In this document: piece by piece, positions 1 through 7,137 of the stretch
How the letters are laid out: each line of letters starts with the position of its first letter
How positions within the stretch are numbered: position 1 is the first letter of the stretch
Source of the DNA: Lachnospiraceae bacterium
Lineage (GTDB): Bacteria; Bacillota; Clostridia; Lachnospirales; Lachnospiraceae
NCBI GenBank assembly: GCA_030523275.1
Contig: JAUNIX010000017.1
Location: 1-64,000 of the forward strand
Direction of reading: 5' to 3'
Length of the DNA: 64,000 bases
Translations under genes and position numbers: made by a program
Notes under the pieces: generated by a model
What the model saw: the letters and a program-made list of their open reading frames with translations, nothing else
Told to the model about the DNA's origin: nothing
Databases searched by the model: none

Positions 1-4
1 TAAT

Positions 5-54
5 CCCCTCAAGATTGAGGGGGAGGGGAGTTGAATAGGCGAAGCCTATTTTTT
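5..54 (+). terminator. Two hairpins at the left edge, the second an intrinsic terminator
   Basis: The arms CCCCTCA and TGAGGGG (5-22) form a short hairpin. A second stem, AATAGGC/GCCTATT (34-50) with a GAA loop, is followed by TTTT. The second has the form of a Rho-independent terminator and would end a + strand gene lying left of the window. The R2 repeat begins two bases after its T-run. Confidence 0.6.
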
Positions 55-56
55 AG

Positions 57-151
57 TTTACGCGAAGGCGCAAGGCAAGCGGAAATACTCGCATTTCCAT
101 TTGCCGCCGCACGCGAACCGATGAAACTCGCAGAGCATGCTTCATTCGGTT
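57..151 (+). repeat. R2 dispersed repeat, copy a (complete, 95 bp)
   Basis: This 95 bp segment recurs with the same length and only scattered differences at 17653-17747, and in diverged form at 39937-40030. It contains two imperfect hairpins: GGCAAGCGGAAAT against ATTTCCATTTGCC, and AACCGATGAA against TTCATTCGGTT. It carries no convincing reading frame and starts directly after the terminator T-run at 51-54. Function unknown. Confidence 0.8.
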
Positions 152-188
152 GAGTAATCAAAAAGTAATCAAGAAATTATATGATAAA

Positions 189-216
189 ATGCAGGCCAAA
201 TGGCTTGCATTTTTTT
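189..216 (+). terminator. Intrinsic terminator
   Basis: The arms ATGCAGGCC and GGCTTGCAT (189-210) pair over nine positions, including one G-T, around an AAAT loop and are followed by six T. No gene is visible between R2a and this hairpin, so it may end a short untranslated transcript or be a second stop for the upstream gene. Confidence 0.7.
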
Positions 217-312
217 ATTATCCAATAAAAAGAAGGTGTAGCTGGGTATAAAGAAGTTCAGTTTTACAATATAAAAACGAACAATTCATTATGTAAATAA
301 ACAACAAAACAG

Positions 313-340
313 TTGACAATTGTAAATAATATGCTATGAT
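313..340 (+). promoter_or_regulatory. Sigma-A promoter of the prepilin peptidase gene
   Basis: TTGACA (313-318) and TATGAT (335-340) are separated by 16 bp, 24 bp ahead of the start codon. Three copies of TGTAAATA lie around it, at 292-299, 321-328 and 341-348. The last two overlap or flank the -10 element and are 20 bp apart, which would suit a repressor site. Confidence 0.65.
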
Positions 341-364
341 TGTAAATAAGTGGAAGGAGGTAGC

Positions 365-799
365 ATGGCTTTATTTATACTATTATTGGTGGTGGCGTAT
401 TTTGATTATCGACAGCGTCGGATTCCTTTCCTCTGTATAGCAATCGGTTTGTTTTATTGGGGAGCGAGAATCATATATCAAGGTTTCTTTTGTGAGACTT
501 TACAAAAAGAACAGATAGTAGGAGATGTTTTTTCACTAATGATCATCGTTGTGATTTGTATTATCATGAGAAGTATTTGGAAAGAATGTATGGGTGTTGG
601 AGATGTTTTATTATTAGGGATGATGACCTTAGTGGGAGGGAGAAAGACAATAATCGGAAGTCTTATATTTACCTTTATGTTTTTGTTCGGTGTGTCGATT
701 ATTTTGCTGGTCAAAGGACATTCGAAAAAGGCAACGGTTCCGTTTGCACCCTTTTTATTAATGGGGTATTTGACTTGGCTTTTGATTACTTACTATTAA
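365..799 (+). CDS. Prepilin peptidase, A24 family (TadV/CpaA-like)
   Basis: This 144-residue membrane protein belongs to the short A24 aspartic peptidases, which cleave the leader of type IV or Flp/Tad pilin precursors at the inner face of the membrane. The two catalytic aspartates are visible: D14 in FDYRQRRIP and D80 in the GVGD motif. Hydrophobic segments cover most of the chain. It lacks the N-terminal methyltransferase domain of the long PilD type, which fits the Tad-type form. The ATG at 365 has GGAGG five bases upstream; a GTG at 350 in the same frame would read through that RBS and was not used. No pilin or Tad ATPase gene lies in the window to the right. Any Tad locus would have to be to the left or elsewhere. 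Confidence 0.8.
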   Translation: MALFILLLVVAYFDYRQRRIPFLCIAIGLFYWGARIIYQGFFCETLQKEQIVGDVFSLMIIVVICIIMRSIWKECMGVGDVLLLGMMTLVGGRKTIIGSLIFTFMFLFGVSIILLVKGHSKKATVPFAPFLLMGYLTWLLITYY

Positions 800-917
800 A
801 TTATATTTCATTTTATGAAAAGCAGTTTAGGTCAATTGTTTATTTTTTTGATTGCAAATAGAAATAAATAGAAAATATATTAAAAAATTACATAAATGTG
901 AGGTAGGAGGGTAGTAT

Positions 918-1622
918 ATGGAAATAAAGATAGAACATATGATAGATACAGGTTGTGGTGGACGAAAAAATCAGGACATTTATTGGGTAAAAAGAAATTT
1001 AATAAAACATAAACCCATCATATTAGCAATGGTCTGTGATGGAATAAGCGGTGCATGCGATGGTAAGAGGGCAAGCTATAAGACTATGGATTACGTTATT
1101 GGAAGTTTATGGGCGAATGTTTCTAAATATATAGAAGAGCATTTTTCTATGGAACAAATTGGACAGCAACTAGATATGGTCTTAAAAAAAGCGAATCAAA
1201 GTTTGTTTAAAGAAAGCATCATGAGTGGCCGACAGACCGGAACAACGATTGCAATTTTCTTTATGTTAGGTCATTCTTATTTGATTGCTAATGTGGGAGA
1301 TAGCCGTGTTTATTGGCATAAAACAAAAGGATTATATCGAACGAAAGATCATACTGCATCAGATTTAAAAAATGTATCTGGATATACACATGTTTTGTGG
1401 CAGAGTGTGGGCAGTCAGGAAGATTTGATTATTGACCAATACTACGGTGATGTGGAATTGCCGATGGAAGTACTTTTGCTTACAAATAGGGCATATCGAA
1501 ATTTTCAGAAGCAGGAAATTAGAGATTTTTGCTTACTAGGTGATTTAAATAAGATGAAAAAGCAGGCACGACTAAGGAAAGAACAGGATAGTATGACGGG
1601 AGTGAGAATTCAGATTCGATGA
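918..1622 (+). CDS. PP2C-like protein phosphatase, possibly degenerate
   Basis: This 234-residue protein matches the PP2C/PPM serine-threonine phosphatase fold. Motifs in order are NQD (18-20), CDGISG with D41 and G42, TGTT (107-110), NVGDSR (125-130), KDHT (143-146) and the C-terminal D224 of the DN-type motif. The first aspartate motifs, which bind the two metal ions, are present. The usual SDG motif near residue 190 reads LLTNRAYR instead, so one metal ligand is missing. It could be a weak enzyme, a pseudophosphatase or a binding protein. The start has a TAGGAGGG RBS. It follows the prepilin peptidase by 118 bp in the same direction. PP2C genes do occur in Tad pilus neighbourhoods, but a link here is inference. 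Confidence 0.75.
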   Translation: MEIKIEHMIDTGCGGRKNQDIYWVKRNLIKHKPIILAMVCDGISGACDGKRASYKTMDYVIGSLWANVSKYIEEHFSMEQIGQQLDMVLKKANQSLFKESIMSGRQTGTTIAIFFMLGHSYLIANVGDSRVYWHKTKGLYRTKDHTASDLKNVSGYTHVLWQSVGSQEDLIIDQYYGDVELPMEVLLLTNRAYRNFQKQEIRDFCLLGDLNKMKKQARLRKEQDSMTGVRIQIR

Positions 1623-1674
1623 GATATTCGAAAAAATAGCCAAATGCCAGGAGAATTTGTGTTAGTTATAGAAC

Positions 1675-1772
1675 AAAAGCGGACAAGTCCGCCTCGAACT
1701 CCCTAAATCCCTCAGTCCCTGAGGGACTTGCTTCGCTTTGTGCGCCAGATGCAGACTGCATTTCCTATGAAA
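1675..1772 (-). repeat. R1 dispersed repeat, copy a (reverse orientation, internal deletion)
   Basis: Read on the - strand, this is the R1 repeat of 6923-7098 and 32025-32200 with 78 bp missing from the middle. The first 13 bases, TTTCATAGGAAAT, join directly to GCAGTCTGCATCTGG and then continue to the GCGGACTTGTCCGC end hairpin. On the - strand it begins just after the T-run of a terminator-like hairpin at 1774-1808. It occupies part of the 398 bp between the PP2C gene and the S1-domain gene; the rest holds that hairpin and a promoter. Confidence 0.85.
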
Positions 1773-1773
1773 T

Positions 1774-1808
1774 AAAAAATAATCATTGTTTTTGGCAAAA
1801 CTATGATT
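1774..1808. terminator. Bidirectional terminator-like hairpin
   Basis: AATCAT and ATGATT (1781-1786, 1803-1808) enclose GTTTT/AAAAC and a TGGC loop. A run of A lies on the left and T on the right, so the hairpin could terminate in both directions. On the + strand it would end the PP2C transcript. On the - strand its T-run directly precedes R1 copy a. Confidence 0.55.
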
Positions 1809-1888
1809 TTTACAAAATCAGAACTATGAGAAAGAAAATAATTTTTATCAGCATCGTCATTTTGTTACTGTATTCTTTCTTAAAGATA

Positions 1889-1897
1889 TGATATAAT
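1889..1897 (+). promoter_or_regulatory. Extended -10 promoter for the S1-domain gene
   Basis: TGATATAAT is an extended -10 element (TG-N-TATAAT) with no good -35 upstream. A second possible -35, TTGACA, is at 1961-1966, but only a poor -10 follows it. Either would give a leader for the gene starting at 2021. Confidence 0.4.
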
Positions 1898-2020
1898 GAA
1901 ATTTATTAGTTGTTCAGAGTCGAGAAATTATAGATAGGCTCTCTGCAATTGCAAATTTTATTGACAAATAAGGCTTATTTCTTGTAATTGAATAATAAGT
2001 CAAAGAATAGGAGTGTAAGA

Positions 2021-2656
2021 ATGGCAGAATTAAATATTCAAGAAGCATGGGAAAGATTAGGATCTATTTATGAAGAAGGAGAAGTTCTTGATCTGAAGGT
2101 AGAGGGAATTGTAAATGCAGGTGTTATCGTATATCCAGAAGGCATTCGTGGATTTATTCCAGTTTCCCAATTATCAACAAAATATGTAGAAGATACAAAT
2201 CCATATTTACATAAGATGGTGCAGGCTAAGATTATTGAATTAGACCCTGAGGAAAAAAGATTAATCTTGTCCGTACGGGAAGTAGAGCAAATGAAGGCAG
2301 AAGAAGCAAGACAAGAAAAAATCGCAGCATTCAAACCAGGAAGTGTTGTTACTGGAAAAGTAGATAGTATTCAAAAATATGGTGCTTTCGTAGATTTGGG
2401 TGATAAAATCAGCGGATTGGTTCATATTTCACAGTTTAGCGAAAAACGTATCAAATCTGCTTCAGAAGTTGTTAAAGTAGGTCAGGAAGTAAAAGTTCGT
2501 ATTTTAAAAGTTAATGATGGAAAAATTAGTTTGTCCATGAAGGGGCTTTTAGAAGGAGAAGAAGAAGTAAAAGCTGATCCAGCAGTCAAAGAATATAAAT
2601 CTGATGGTGAAGCAGCGACAAGTCTTGCAGATTTATTATCTGGGATTCAGTTATAG
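2021..2656 (+). CDS. S1 RNA-binding domain protein
   Basis: This 211-residue protein has two S1-type OB-fold domains, about residues 15-90 and 100-175. The second shows the typical pattern GSVVTGKVDSIQKYGAFVDL, with VHISQ and GQEVKVRILKV after it. It should bind RNA and is likely associated with ribosomes, but it is much shorter than the four- to six-domain ribosomal protein S1. The acidic, low-complexity C-terminus (about 175-211) is probably flexible. The ATG at 2021 has AGGAG seven bases upstream; an in-frame ATG at 1988 lacks a good RBS. It lies 8 bp ahead of aroC and is probably co-transcribed with it. Confidence 0.8.
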   Translation: MAELNIQEAWERLGSIYEEGEVLDLKVEGIVNAGVIVYPEGIRGFIPVSQLSTKYVEDTNPYLHKMVQAKIIELDPEEKRLILSVREVEQMKAEEARQEKIAAFKPGSVVTGKVDSIQKYGAFVDLGDKISGLVHISQFSEKRIKSASEVVKVGQEVKVRILKVNDGKISLSMKGLLEGEEEVKADPAVKEYKSDGEAATSLADLLSGIQL

Positions 2657-2664
2657 GAGGATAT

Positions 2665-3765
2665 ATGGCAGGGTCTAGTATAGGAACGATTTTTCGGATT
2701 ACAACATGGGGAGAGACACATGGAAAAGGTGTTGGTGTTGTCATCGATGGCGTGCCGGCGGGACTTTCTTTGTGTGAAGATGATATTCAGATTTATTTGA
2801 ATCGAAGAAAACCGGGTCAATCTAAATTTGTATCACCAAGAAAAGAAGGGGATATTGTTGAAATTTTATCTGGAGTGTTTGAGGGAAAGACAACGGGAAC
2901 CCCGATTTCTTTAGTTGTCATGAACACGGATCAACGTTCAAAAGATTATAGTAACATTATGAATTGTTATCGTCCGGGACATGCGGACTTTACTTTTGAC
3001 GCCAAATATGGTTTTCGTGATTATCGTGGTGGTGGTCGTTCTTCTGCCCGGGAAACAATTGGCAGAGTTGCCGCTGGTGCTGTGGCAGCAAAGATATTAG
3101 GTCAATTGGGAATTGAATTTACGACTTACGCAAAGATGATTGGTGGCATTTCGATTGATGAAAAGAAATTTGACAAAGAAGAGATTCCGAATAATCCATT
3201 TAATATGCCAGATGCAGATGCAGCAAAAAAAGTTGCTACATATGCAGAATCAATGATGAAACAAAAAAATTCGATTGGCGGCGTTGTGGAATGTAAAGTG
3301 ACAGGACTTCCAGTTGGACTTGGAGATCCGGTGTTCGAAAAGATAAGTGCAAATTTAGGAAAGGCAATGCTTTCCATTGGTGCAACGAAGGGATTTGAAA
3401 TTGGAGATGGGTTTGCAGTAGCAAATTCAAATGGTGCGACGAATAATGACAATTTTGCGATTGATTCATCGGGTAAGGTGATAAAGCAAACAAATCATTC
3501 AGGAGGAACTCTTGGTGGTATGACAGATGGAAGCGAATTGATCTTCCGTACTGCATTTAAACCAACTCCTTCGATTGCACAAATTCAGAAGACTGTCAAT
3601 GCACTGGGAGAGGAAATCGAAATTGAAATTAAAGGAAGACATGATCCAATGGTCGTTCCGAGAGCAGTTGTCGTGGTAGAAGCAATGGCAGCTATTACGA
3701 TTCTAGATGCACTACTTCTAAATATGACAGCTAGATTAGATCGAATTTGTGATTTTTATAAATAA
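2665..3765 (+). CDS. aroC: Chorismate synthase
   Basis: This protein makes chorismate from 5-enolpyruvylshikimate 3-phosphate with reduced FMN, the last step of the shikimate pathway in the cytosol. It has 366 residues, the normal length. Diagnostic stretches are WGETHGKG (15-22), GGGRSSARETIGRVAAGA in the first third, and GRHDPMVVPRAVVVVEAM near the C-terminus, all of which match the FMN and substrate sites of AroC. AGGAGG lies just before the start. No other shikimate gene is in the window, so aroC is separated from the rest of its pathway. Identification is secure. Confidence 0.96.
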   Translation: MAGSSIGTIFRITTWGETHGKGVGVVIDGVPAGLSLCEDDIQIYLNRRKPGQSKFVSPRKEGDIVEILSGVFEGKTTGTPISLVVMNTDQRSKDYSNIMNCYRPGHADFTFDAKYGFRDYRGGGRSSARETIGRVAAGAVAAKILGQLGIEFTTYAKMIGGISIDEKKFDKEEIPNNPFNMPDADAAKKVATYAESMMKQKNSIGGVVECKVTGLPVGLGDPVFEKISANLGKAMLSIGATKGFEIGDGFAVANSNGATNNDNFAIDSSGKVIKQTNHSGGTLGGMTDGSELIFRTAFKPTPSIAQIQKTVNALGEEIEIEIKGRHDPMVVPRAVVVVEAMAAITILDALLLNMTARLDRICDFYK

Positions 3766-3777
3766 CAGGTGATGAAA

Positions 3778-4920
3778 ATGTATGAATTATTGAAAAAAGA
3801 CGGAAGGGCAAAACGTGGACGTCTTACGACAGTACACGGTGTCATAGAAACGCCGGTTTTCATGAATGTTGGAACAGTTGCGGCCATTAAAGGTGCAGTT
3901 AGTACGGATGATTTAAAAGAAATCAAAACGCAAGTGGAATTATCCAATACGTATCATTTACATGTAAGAACTGGAGATCAATTGATTAAGCAGTTTGGAG
4001 GACTTCATAAGTTTATGGTTTGGGATCGACCAATCTTAACAGATTCGGGAGGATTTCAGGTGTTTTCGCTCGCCGGACTTCGAAAAATCAAGGAAGAAGG
4101 AGTATATTTCCAGTCGCATATTGATGGTCACAAGATTTTTATGGGTCCAGAAGAAAGCATGCAGATTCAGTCCAATTTGGGTTCAACAATCGCCATGGCG
4201 TTTGATGAATGTCCGCCTCATCCGGCAACTAGAGAATATATGCAAAATTCTGTAGATCGTACGACCAGATGGTTAGAGCGTTGTAAAAAAGAGATGAAGA
4301 GATTAAATTCACTCGAAGATACTGTAAACCCGCATCAGCTATTGTTTGGTATTAATCAGGGAGGTACATTTGAGGATATTCGTATCAATCATGCGAAGCA
4401 AATCAGTGAATTGGATTTAGATGGTTATGCGCTTGGCGGTTTAGCAGTTGGCGAAAGCCATGAGGAAATGTACCATATTATCGAGGAAACAGTTCCTTAT
4501 CTGCCGGAAAATAAACCAACATATCTGATGGGCGTTGGAACTCCAGCCAATATATTAGAAGCGGTTGATCGCGGTGTGGACTTCTTTGACTGTGTATATC
4601 CATCCAGAAATGGACGTCACGGACACGTATATACCAATGAAGGAAAACTAAATTTATTTAATAAAAAATATGAGTTAGATGCAAGACCAATCGAAGAAGG
4701 ATGTCAGTGCCCTGCATGCCGAAGTTATAGCAGAGCCTATATAAGACACTTGCTGAAAGCAAAAGAAATGCTCGGTCTCAGACTTTGTGTCTTGCATAAT
4801 TTATATTTTTATAATACAATGATGGAAGAAATCCGCCTTGCAATTGAAGAAGGTCGTTTCCAGGAGTACAAAAAACAAAAACTGGAAGGATTTCAAATCA
4901 ACGATAAAAAGAGAAATTAA
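3778..4920 (+). CDS. tgt: tRNA-guanine transglycosylase (queuine/preQ1)
   Basis: This enzyme exchanges G34 for preQ1 in GUN-anticodon tRNAs, a step in queuosine synthesis. The 380-residue chain shows the substrate-binding TDSGGFQVFSL motif, the catalytic aspartate in FDCVYPSRNGRHG, and the zinc site CQCPAC with a following histidine near the C-terminus (LCVLHN). I chose the ATG at 3778 because AGGTG is at the right distance. The upstream GTG (3769) and ATG (3772) overlap the RBS. It starts 12 bp after aroC and is followed 19 bp later by yajC, the common tgt-yajC order. Confidence 0.95.
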   Translation: MYELLKKDGRAKRGRLTTVHGVIETPVFMNVGTVAAIKGAVSTDDLKEIKTQVELSNTYHLHVRTGDQLIKQFGGLHKFMVWDRPILTDSGGFQVFSLAGLRKIKEEGVYFQSHIDGHKIFMGPEESMQIQSNLGSTIAMAFDECPPHPATREYMQNSVDRTTRWLERCKKEMKRLNSLEDTVNPHQLLFGINQGGTFEDIRINHAKQISELDLDGYALGGLAVGESHEEMYHIIEETVPYLPENKPTYLMGVGTPANILEAVDRGVDFFDCVYPSRNGRHGHVYTNEGKLNLFNKKYELDARPIEEGCQCPACRSYSRAYIRHLLKAKEMLGLRLCVLHNLYFYNTMMEEIRLAIEEGRFQEYKKQKLEGFQINDKKRN

Positions 4921-4939
4921 ATGGAGGATTATTTAAATT

Positions 4940-5224
4940 ATGAACGGAACACTATATTCTATTATTATATTAGTTGTTTTCTTTGCAATGATGTATTTTA
5001 TGACGATTAGACCTCAGAAAAAATATGAGGAAGAAAAGAAAAAAATGATCGCAGCTTTAAAAATCGGTGACAGCATTAAAACATCAAGTGGATTCTACGG
5101 AATTGTTCTTGGTATTGAAAATGATGTTGTAATCGTTGAATTTGGTAATGACAGACATTGCAGAATTCCGATGGATATTAATGCAATTGAAGAGGTTGAC
5201 AAAGCAGAAGAGGAAGAAGCATAA
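4940..5224 (+). CDS. yajC: Preprotein translocase subunit YajC
   Basis: This 94-residue single-pass membrane protein is an accessory subunit that associates with SecDF at the Sec translocon. A hydrophobic segment covers about residues 5-22, followed by the IRPQKKYEEEKKK motif typical of YajC and a small basic/acidic cytosolic domain. It follows tgt and is closed by a strong terminator. Its usual partner secD is 3.3 kb downstream, separated by a PHP gene on the other strand, a membrane protein and the SCIFF genes. Confidence 0.92.
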   Translation: MNGTLYSIIILVVFFAMMYFMTIRPQKKYEEEKKKMIAALKIGDSIKTSSGFYGIVLGIENDVVIVEFGNDRHCRIPMDINAIEEVDKAEEEEA

Positions 5225-5233
5225 ATTCCATTA

Positions 5234-5267
5234 AAAAGCCTTTCTATAGCGATATAGAAAGGCTTTT
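5234..5267. terminator. Bidirectional intrinsic terminator
   Basis: The 15-base arms AAAAGCCTTTCTATA and TATAGAAAGGCTTTT pair perfectly around GCGA. A and T runs on either side allow it to serve yajC on the + strand and the converging PHP gene on the - strand. Confidence 0.85.
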
Positions 5268-5327
5268 GTAATATAGAAATAAGATGCTTATCCACTTTAT
5301 TTTCCACTTTGCGATAAAATGTAATAT

Positions 5328-6170
5328 TTAAGAGCGGTGCTGGTTAAGTTCTTCCAATAAACTTTCATGTACGCGAAGTCCGCCACGTCCGGTTCCAATC
5401 TGAATATCTGGTTTGTTGCTTCCGTGAAAATCAGAACCACCGGTTGCTGCAAGACCATATTTTCTTGTCAGTTCCCGTAAATAAGTACATTGTTGCTGAT
5501 AATGACTGGAATGATACACTTCGATGCCTCCCAGTCCTAATTCTTTTAATTCTTCAATTAATGAGATTAAGTCTTTTTTGGAAAGTTGATATTCAAATGG
5601 ATGGGCAAGAACCGCAATTCCTCCAGCTTCCTTGATATATGTAAGGGCATCGGATGGTTTGATTTCAGAACGAGGAATGTAATATTTTTTGCCAACACCA
5701 AGATATTTTTTGAAGGCAGCATTTTTTGAGGAAACGATTCCTTCTTCCACTAAAACACGTGCAAAATGTGCACGTGTAATAACAGTATCCGGATTCCCGT
5801 GTTGTAATTTTTCCATTGTAATTGGAAAACCATCTTTTTGAAAAGCTGCTAACATGCGTTCGTTTCGGTTAGAACGGTTTATACGTAGATCTTCCAATCT
5901 GCCTAAAAAGATTGGATCTTCATAATTTAAAAAATATCCGAGCATATGGATTTCTTTTCCCAAAGCATGACAGGTTAGTTCAATACCGGGAATGAGGGTG
6001 ATTTTTTCTTCCTCGGCGGTAGCCATTGCTTCTGCTACGCCGGCAACTGTGTCATGATCCGTTAATGCCATAGCAGTCAGATTTTGTTTCTTTGCTTCTT
6101 TTACAACCTCTGTTGGGGTTAAAGTTCCATCAGATGCCGTAGAATGGATATGTAAATCGATAAAACTCAT
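5328..6170 (-). CDS. PHP-domain phosphoesterase (RNase AM/YciV-like)
   Basis: This 280-residue protein is a single PHP metal-dependent phosphoesterase domain. Metal-binding motifs are DLHIHST (5-11), the TDHD motif near residue 37, a conserved glutamate in GIELT, H in the VLAHPF stretch, and GGSDFHG near the C-terminus. Close relatives include the 5'-3' exoribonuclease/3',5'-nucleotide bisphosphatase family (YciV, RNase AM). The exact substrate cannot be read from sequence. On the - strand, AGGAGG stands before the ATG at 6170. It is transcribed divergently from the membrane-protein gene at 6273 and converges on the yajC terminator. Confidence 0.82.
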   Translation of the reverse strand: MSFIDLHIHSTASDGTLTPTEVVKEAKKQNLTAMALTDHDTVAGVAEAMATAEEEKITLIPGIELTCHALGKEIHMLGYFLNYEDPIFLGRLEDLRINRSNRNERMLAAFQKDGFPITMEKLQHGNPDTVITRAHFARVLVEEGIVSSKNAAFKKYLGVGKKYYIPRSEIKPSDALTYIKEAGGIAVLAHPFEYQLSKKDLISLIEELKELGLGGIEVYHSSHYQQQCTYLRELTRKYGLAATGGSDFHGSNKPDIQIGTGRGGLRVHESLLEELNQHRS

Positions 6171-6272
6171 AGTATTATCCTCCTGTTTTGTGGGTTAAGA
6201 TAAGTTTACCATATCTTATGCATGAAATCCAAAAAAACTTCATATAGGTATTATAAGTAGAGGAGGGATTGC

Positions 6273-6626
6273 ATGAAAAAAGGAATACGCTTACTGCAGG
6301 GATTGTTTTTATCTTATATTATTACAGGAATCATATTAGTGATATTTGCATTTTTGTTATATAAGATGGAATGGGGCGAAAAGTCACTACATATGGGTAT
6401 TATCGCTACCTATATTATATCGACCGTCATTGGTGGTTTTTATGTAGGGAGGAAAGTAAAAACACAGAGATTGATCTTTGGCTTTTTATTTGGTGCTTTG
6501 TATATTGGTGTGATTATACTGGTAGCTTCATTATTATATCCAAATCATGTTCTGTTTTCGAAAAATTTTCTTTCTGTTGTATGTATGTGTATGAGTGGTG
6601 GCATATTAGGTGGAATATTAAGTTAA
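6273..6626 (+). CDS. TIGR04086-type small membrane protein
   Basis: This 117-residue protein has four predicted membrane segments (about 10-30, 40-57, 66-87, 95-115) and little else. The pattern matches the uncharacterised TIGR04086 family of Clostridia, which is often found beside yajC and the SCIFF genes; that attribution is from memory of the family. AGGAGGG precedes the ATG by a short spacer. It is directly upstream of scfA. Function unknown. Confidence 0.7.
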   Translation: MKKGIRLLQGLFLSYIITGIILVIFAFLLYKMEWGEKSLHMGIIATYIISTVIGGFYVGRKVKTQRLIFGFLFGALYIGVIILVASLLYPNHVLFSKNFLSVVCMCMSGGILGGILS

Positions 6627-6633
6627 AAAAATC

Positions 6634-6662
6634 TTTTAAATAAGGGAATTATATGCTATAAT
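6634..6662 (+). promoter_or_regulatory. Promoter of scfA
   Basis: TTTTAA (6634-6639) and TATAAT (6657-6662) are 17 bp apart, and TGC directly before the -10 makes it an extended type. It lies between the membrane-protein stop and scfA, so the SCIFF peptide has its own promoter. Confidence 0.65.
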
Positions 6663-6698
6663 ACATTCAGCTTTATTACAGTGAGGAGGCGTTAAGCG

Positions 6699-6839
6699 AT
6701 GAAACGTATTAAAACATTAACTAACAAAACATTGAAAAATACGATGAAAAAAGGCGGATGCGGAGAATGCCAAACATCTTGCCAGTCAGCTTGTAAGACA
6801 TCTTGTACAGTAGGAAATCAGAGCTGCGAAAACAAATAG
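6699..6839 (+). CDS. scfA: SCIFF peptide (six cysteines in forty-five residues), ranthipeptide precursor
   Basis: This 46-residue gene is too short for usual ORF cut-offs. It begins MKRIKTLTNKTLKN and carries six cysteines at 21, 24, 28, 32, 36 and 43 in the CGECQTSC, CKTSC and SC arrangement of SCIFF peptides. In this family a radical-SAM maturase forms a thioether bond between a cysteine and a threonine. AGGAGG (6685-6690) is eight bases from the ATG. The maturase gene scfB is 298 bp downstream. SCIFF is nearly universal in Clostridia; its role is not settled. The identification rests on the cysteine pattern, length and position beside the maturase. Confidence 0.93.
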   Translation: MKRIKTLTNKTLKNTMKKGGCGECQTSCQSACKTSCTVGNQSCENK

Positions 6840-6854
6840 TGATATACGTTAGGG

Positions 6855-6879
6855 TAGAGGCGGATAAAAGCCGCCTCTA
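6855..6879 (+). terminator. Hairpin after scfA
   Basis: TAGAGGCGG and CCGCCTCTA pair perfectly around a seven-base loop, 15 bp after the scfA stop. The following sequence, TATACTTT, is a poor T-run, so the hairpin may stabilise the scfA message or terminate only partly. A proper terminator follows at 6901. Confidence 0.6.
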
Positions 6880-6900
6880 TATACTTTAGTATGCAGTTAG

Positions 6901-6921
6901 AAGCTCCAGTGGAGCTTTTTT
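6901..6921 (+). terminator. Intrinsic terminator between scfA and scfB
   Basis: AAGCTCC and GGAGCTT pair around a three-base loop and are followed by a T-run. R1 copy b starts two bases later. Confidence 0.7.
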
Positions 6922-6922
6922 A

Positions 6923-7098
6923 TTTCATAGGAAATTACGTTGTAACTTCCTATGAAATAAAAAAAGCTCCGCGAGGATGCGACCAGATGCATAAGGTAAT
7001 GTGACTGCTTACAGCAGTCTGCATCTGGCGCACAAAGCGAAACAAGTCCCTCAGGGACTGAGGGATTTAGGGAATTCGAGGCGGACTTGTCCGCTTTT
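6923..7098 (+). repeat. R1 dispersed repeat, copy b (complete, 176 bp)
   Basis: This copy matches 32025-32200 over the full 176 bp with only about five differences by eye. Its parts in order are the hairpin TTTCATAGGAA...TTCCTATGAAA, an A-run, CGCGAGGATGCG, nested hairpins CCAGATGCA...TGCATCTGG and GACTGC...GCAGTC, AGTCCCTCAGGGACT, and a final GCGGACTTGTCCGC hairpin followed by TTTT. It lies between scfA and scfB, separating the two genes of the SCIFF pair. A reading frame through it (7001-7219) is not a gene. Confidence 0.9.
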
Positions 7099-7137
7099 GT
7101 TCTTTCATAGAAGATACTTATTAAAGGAGATATTATC

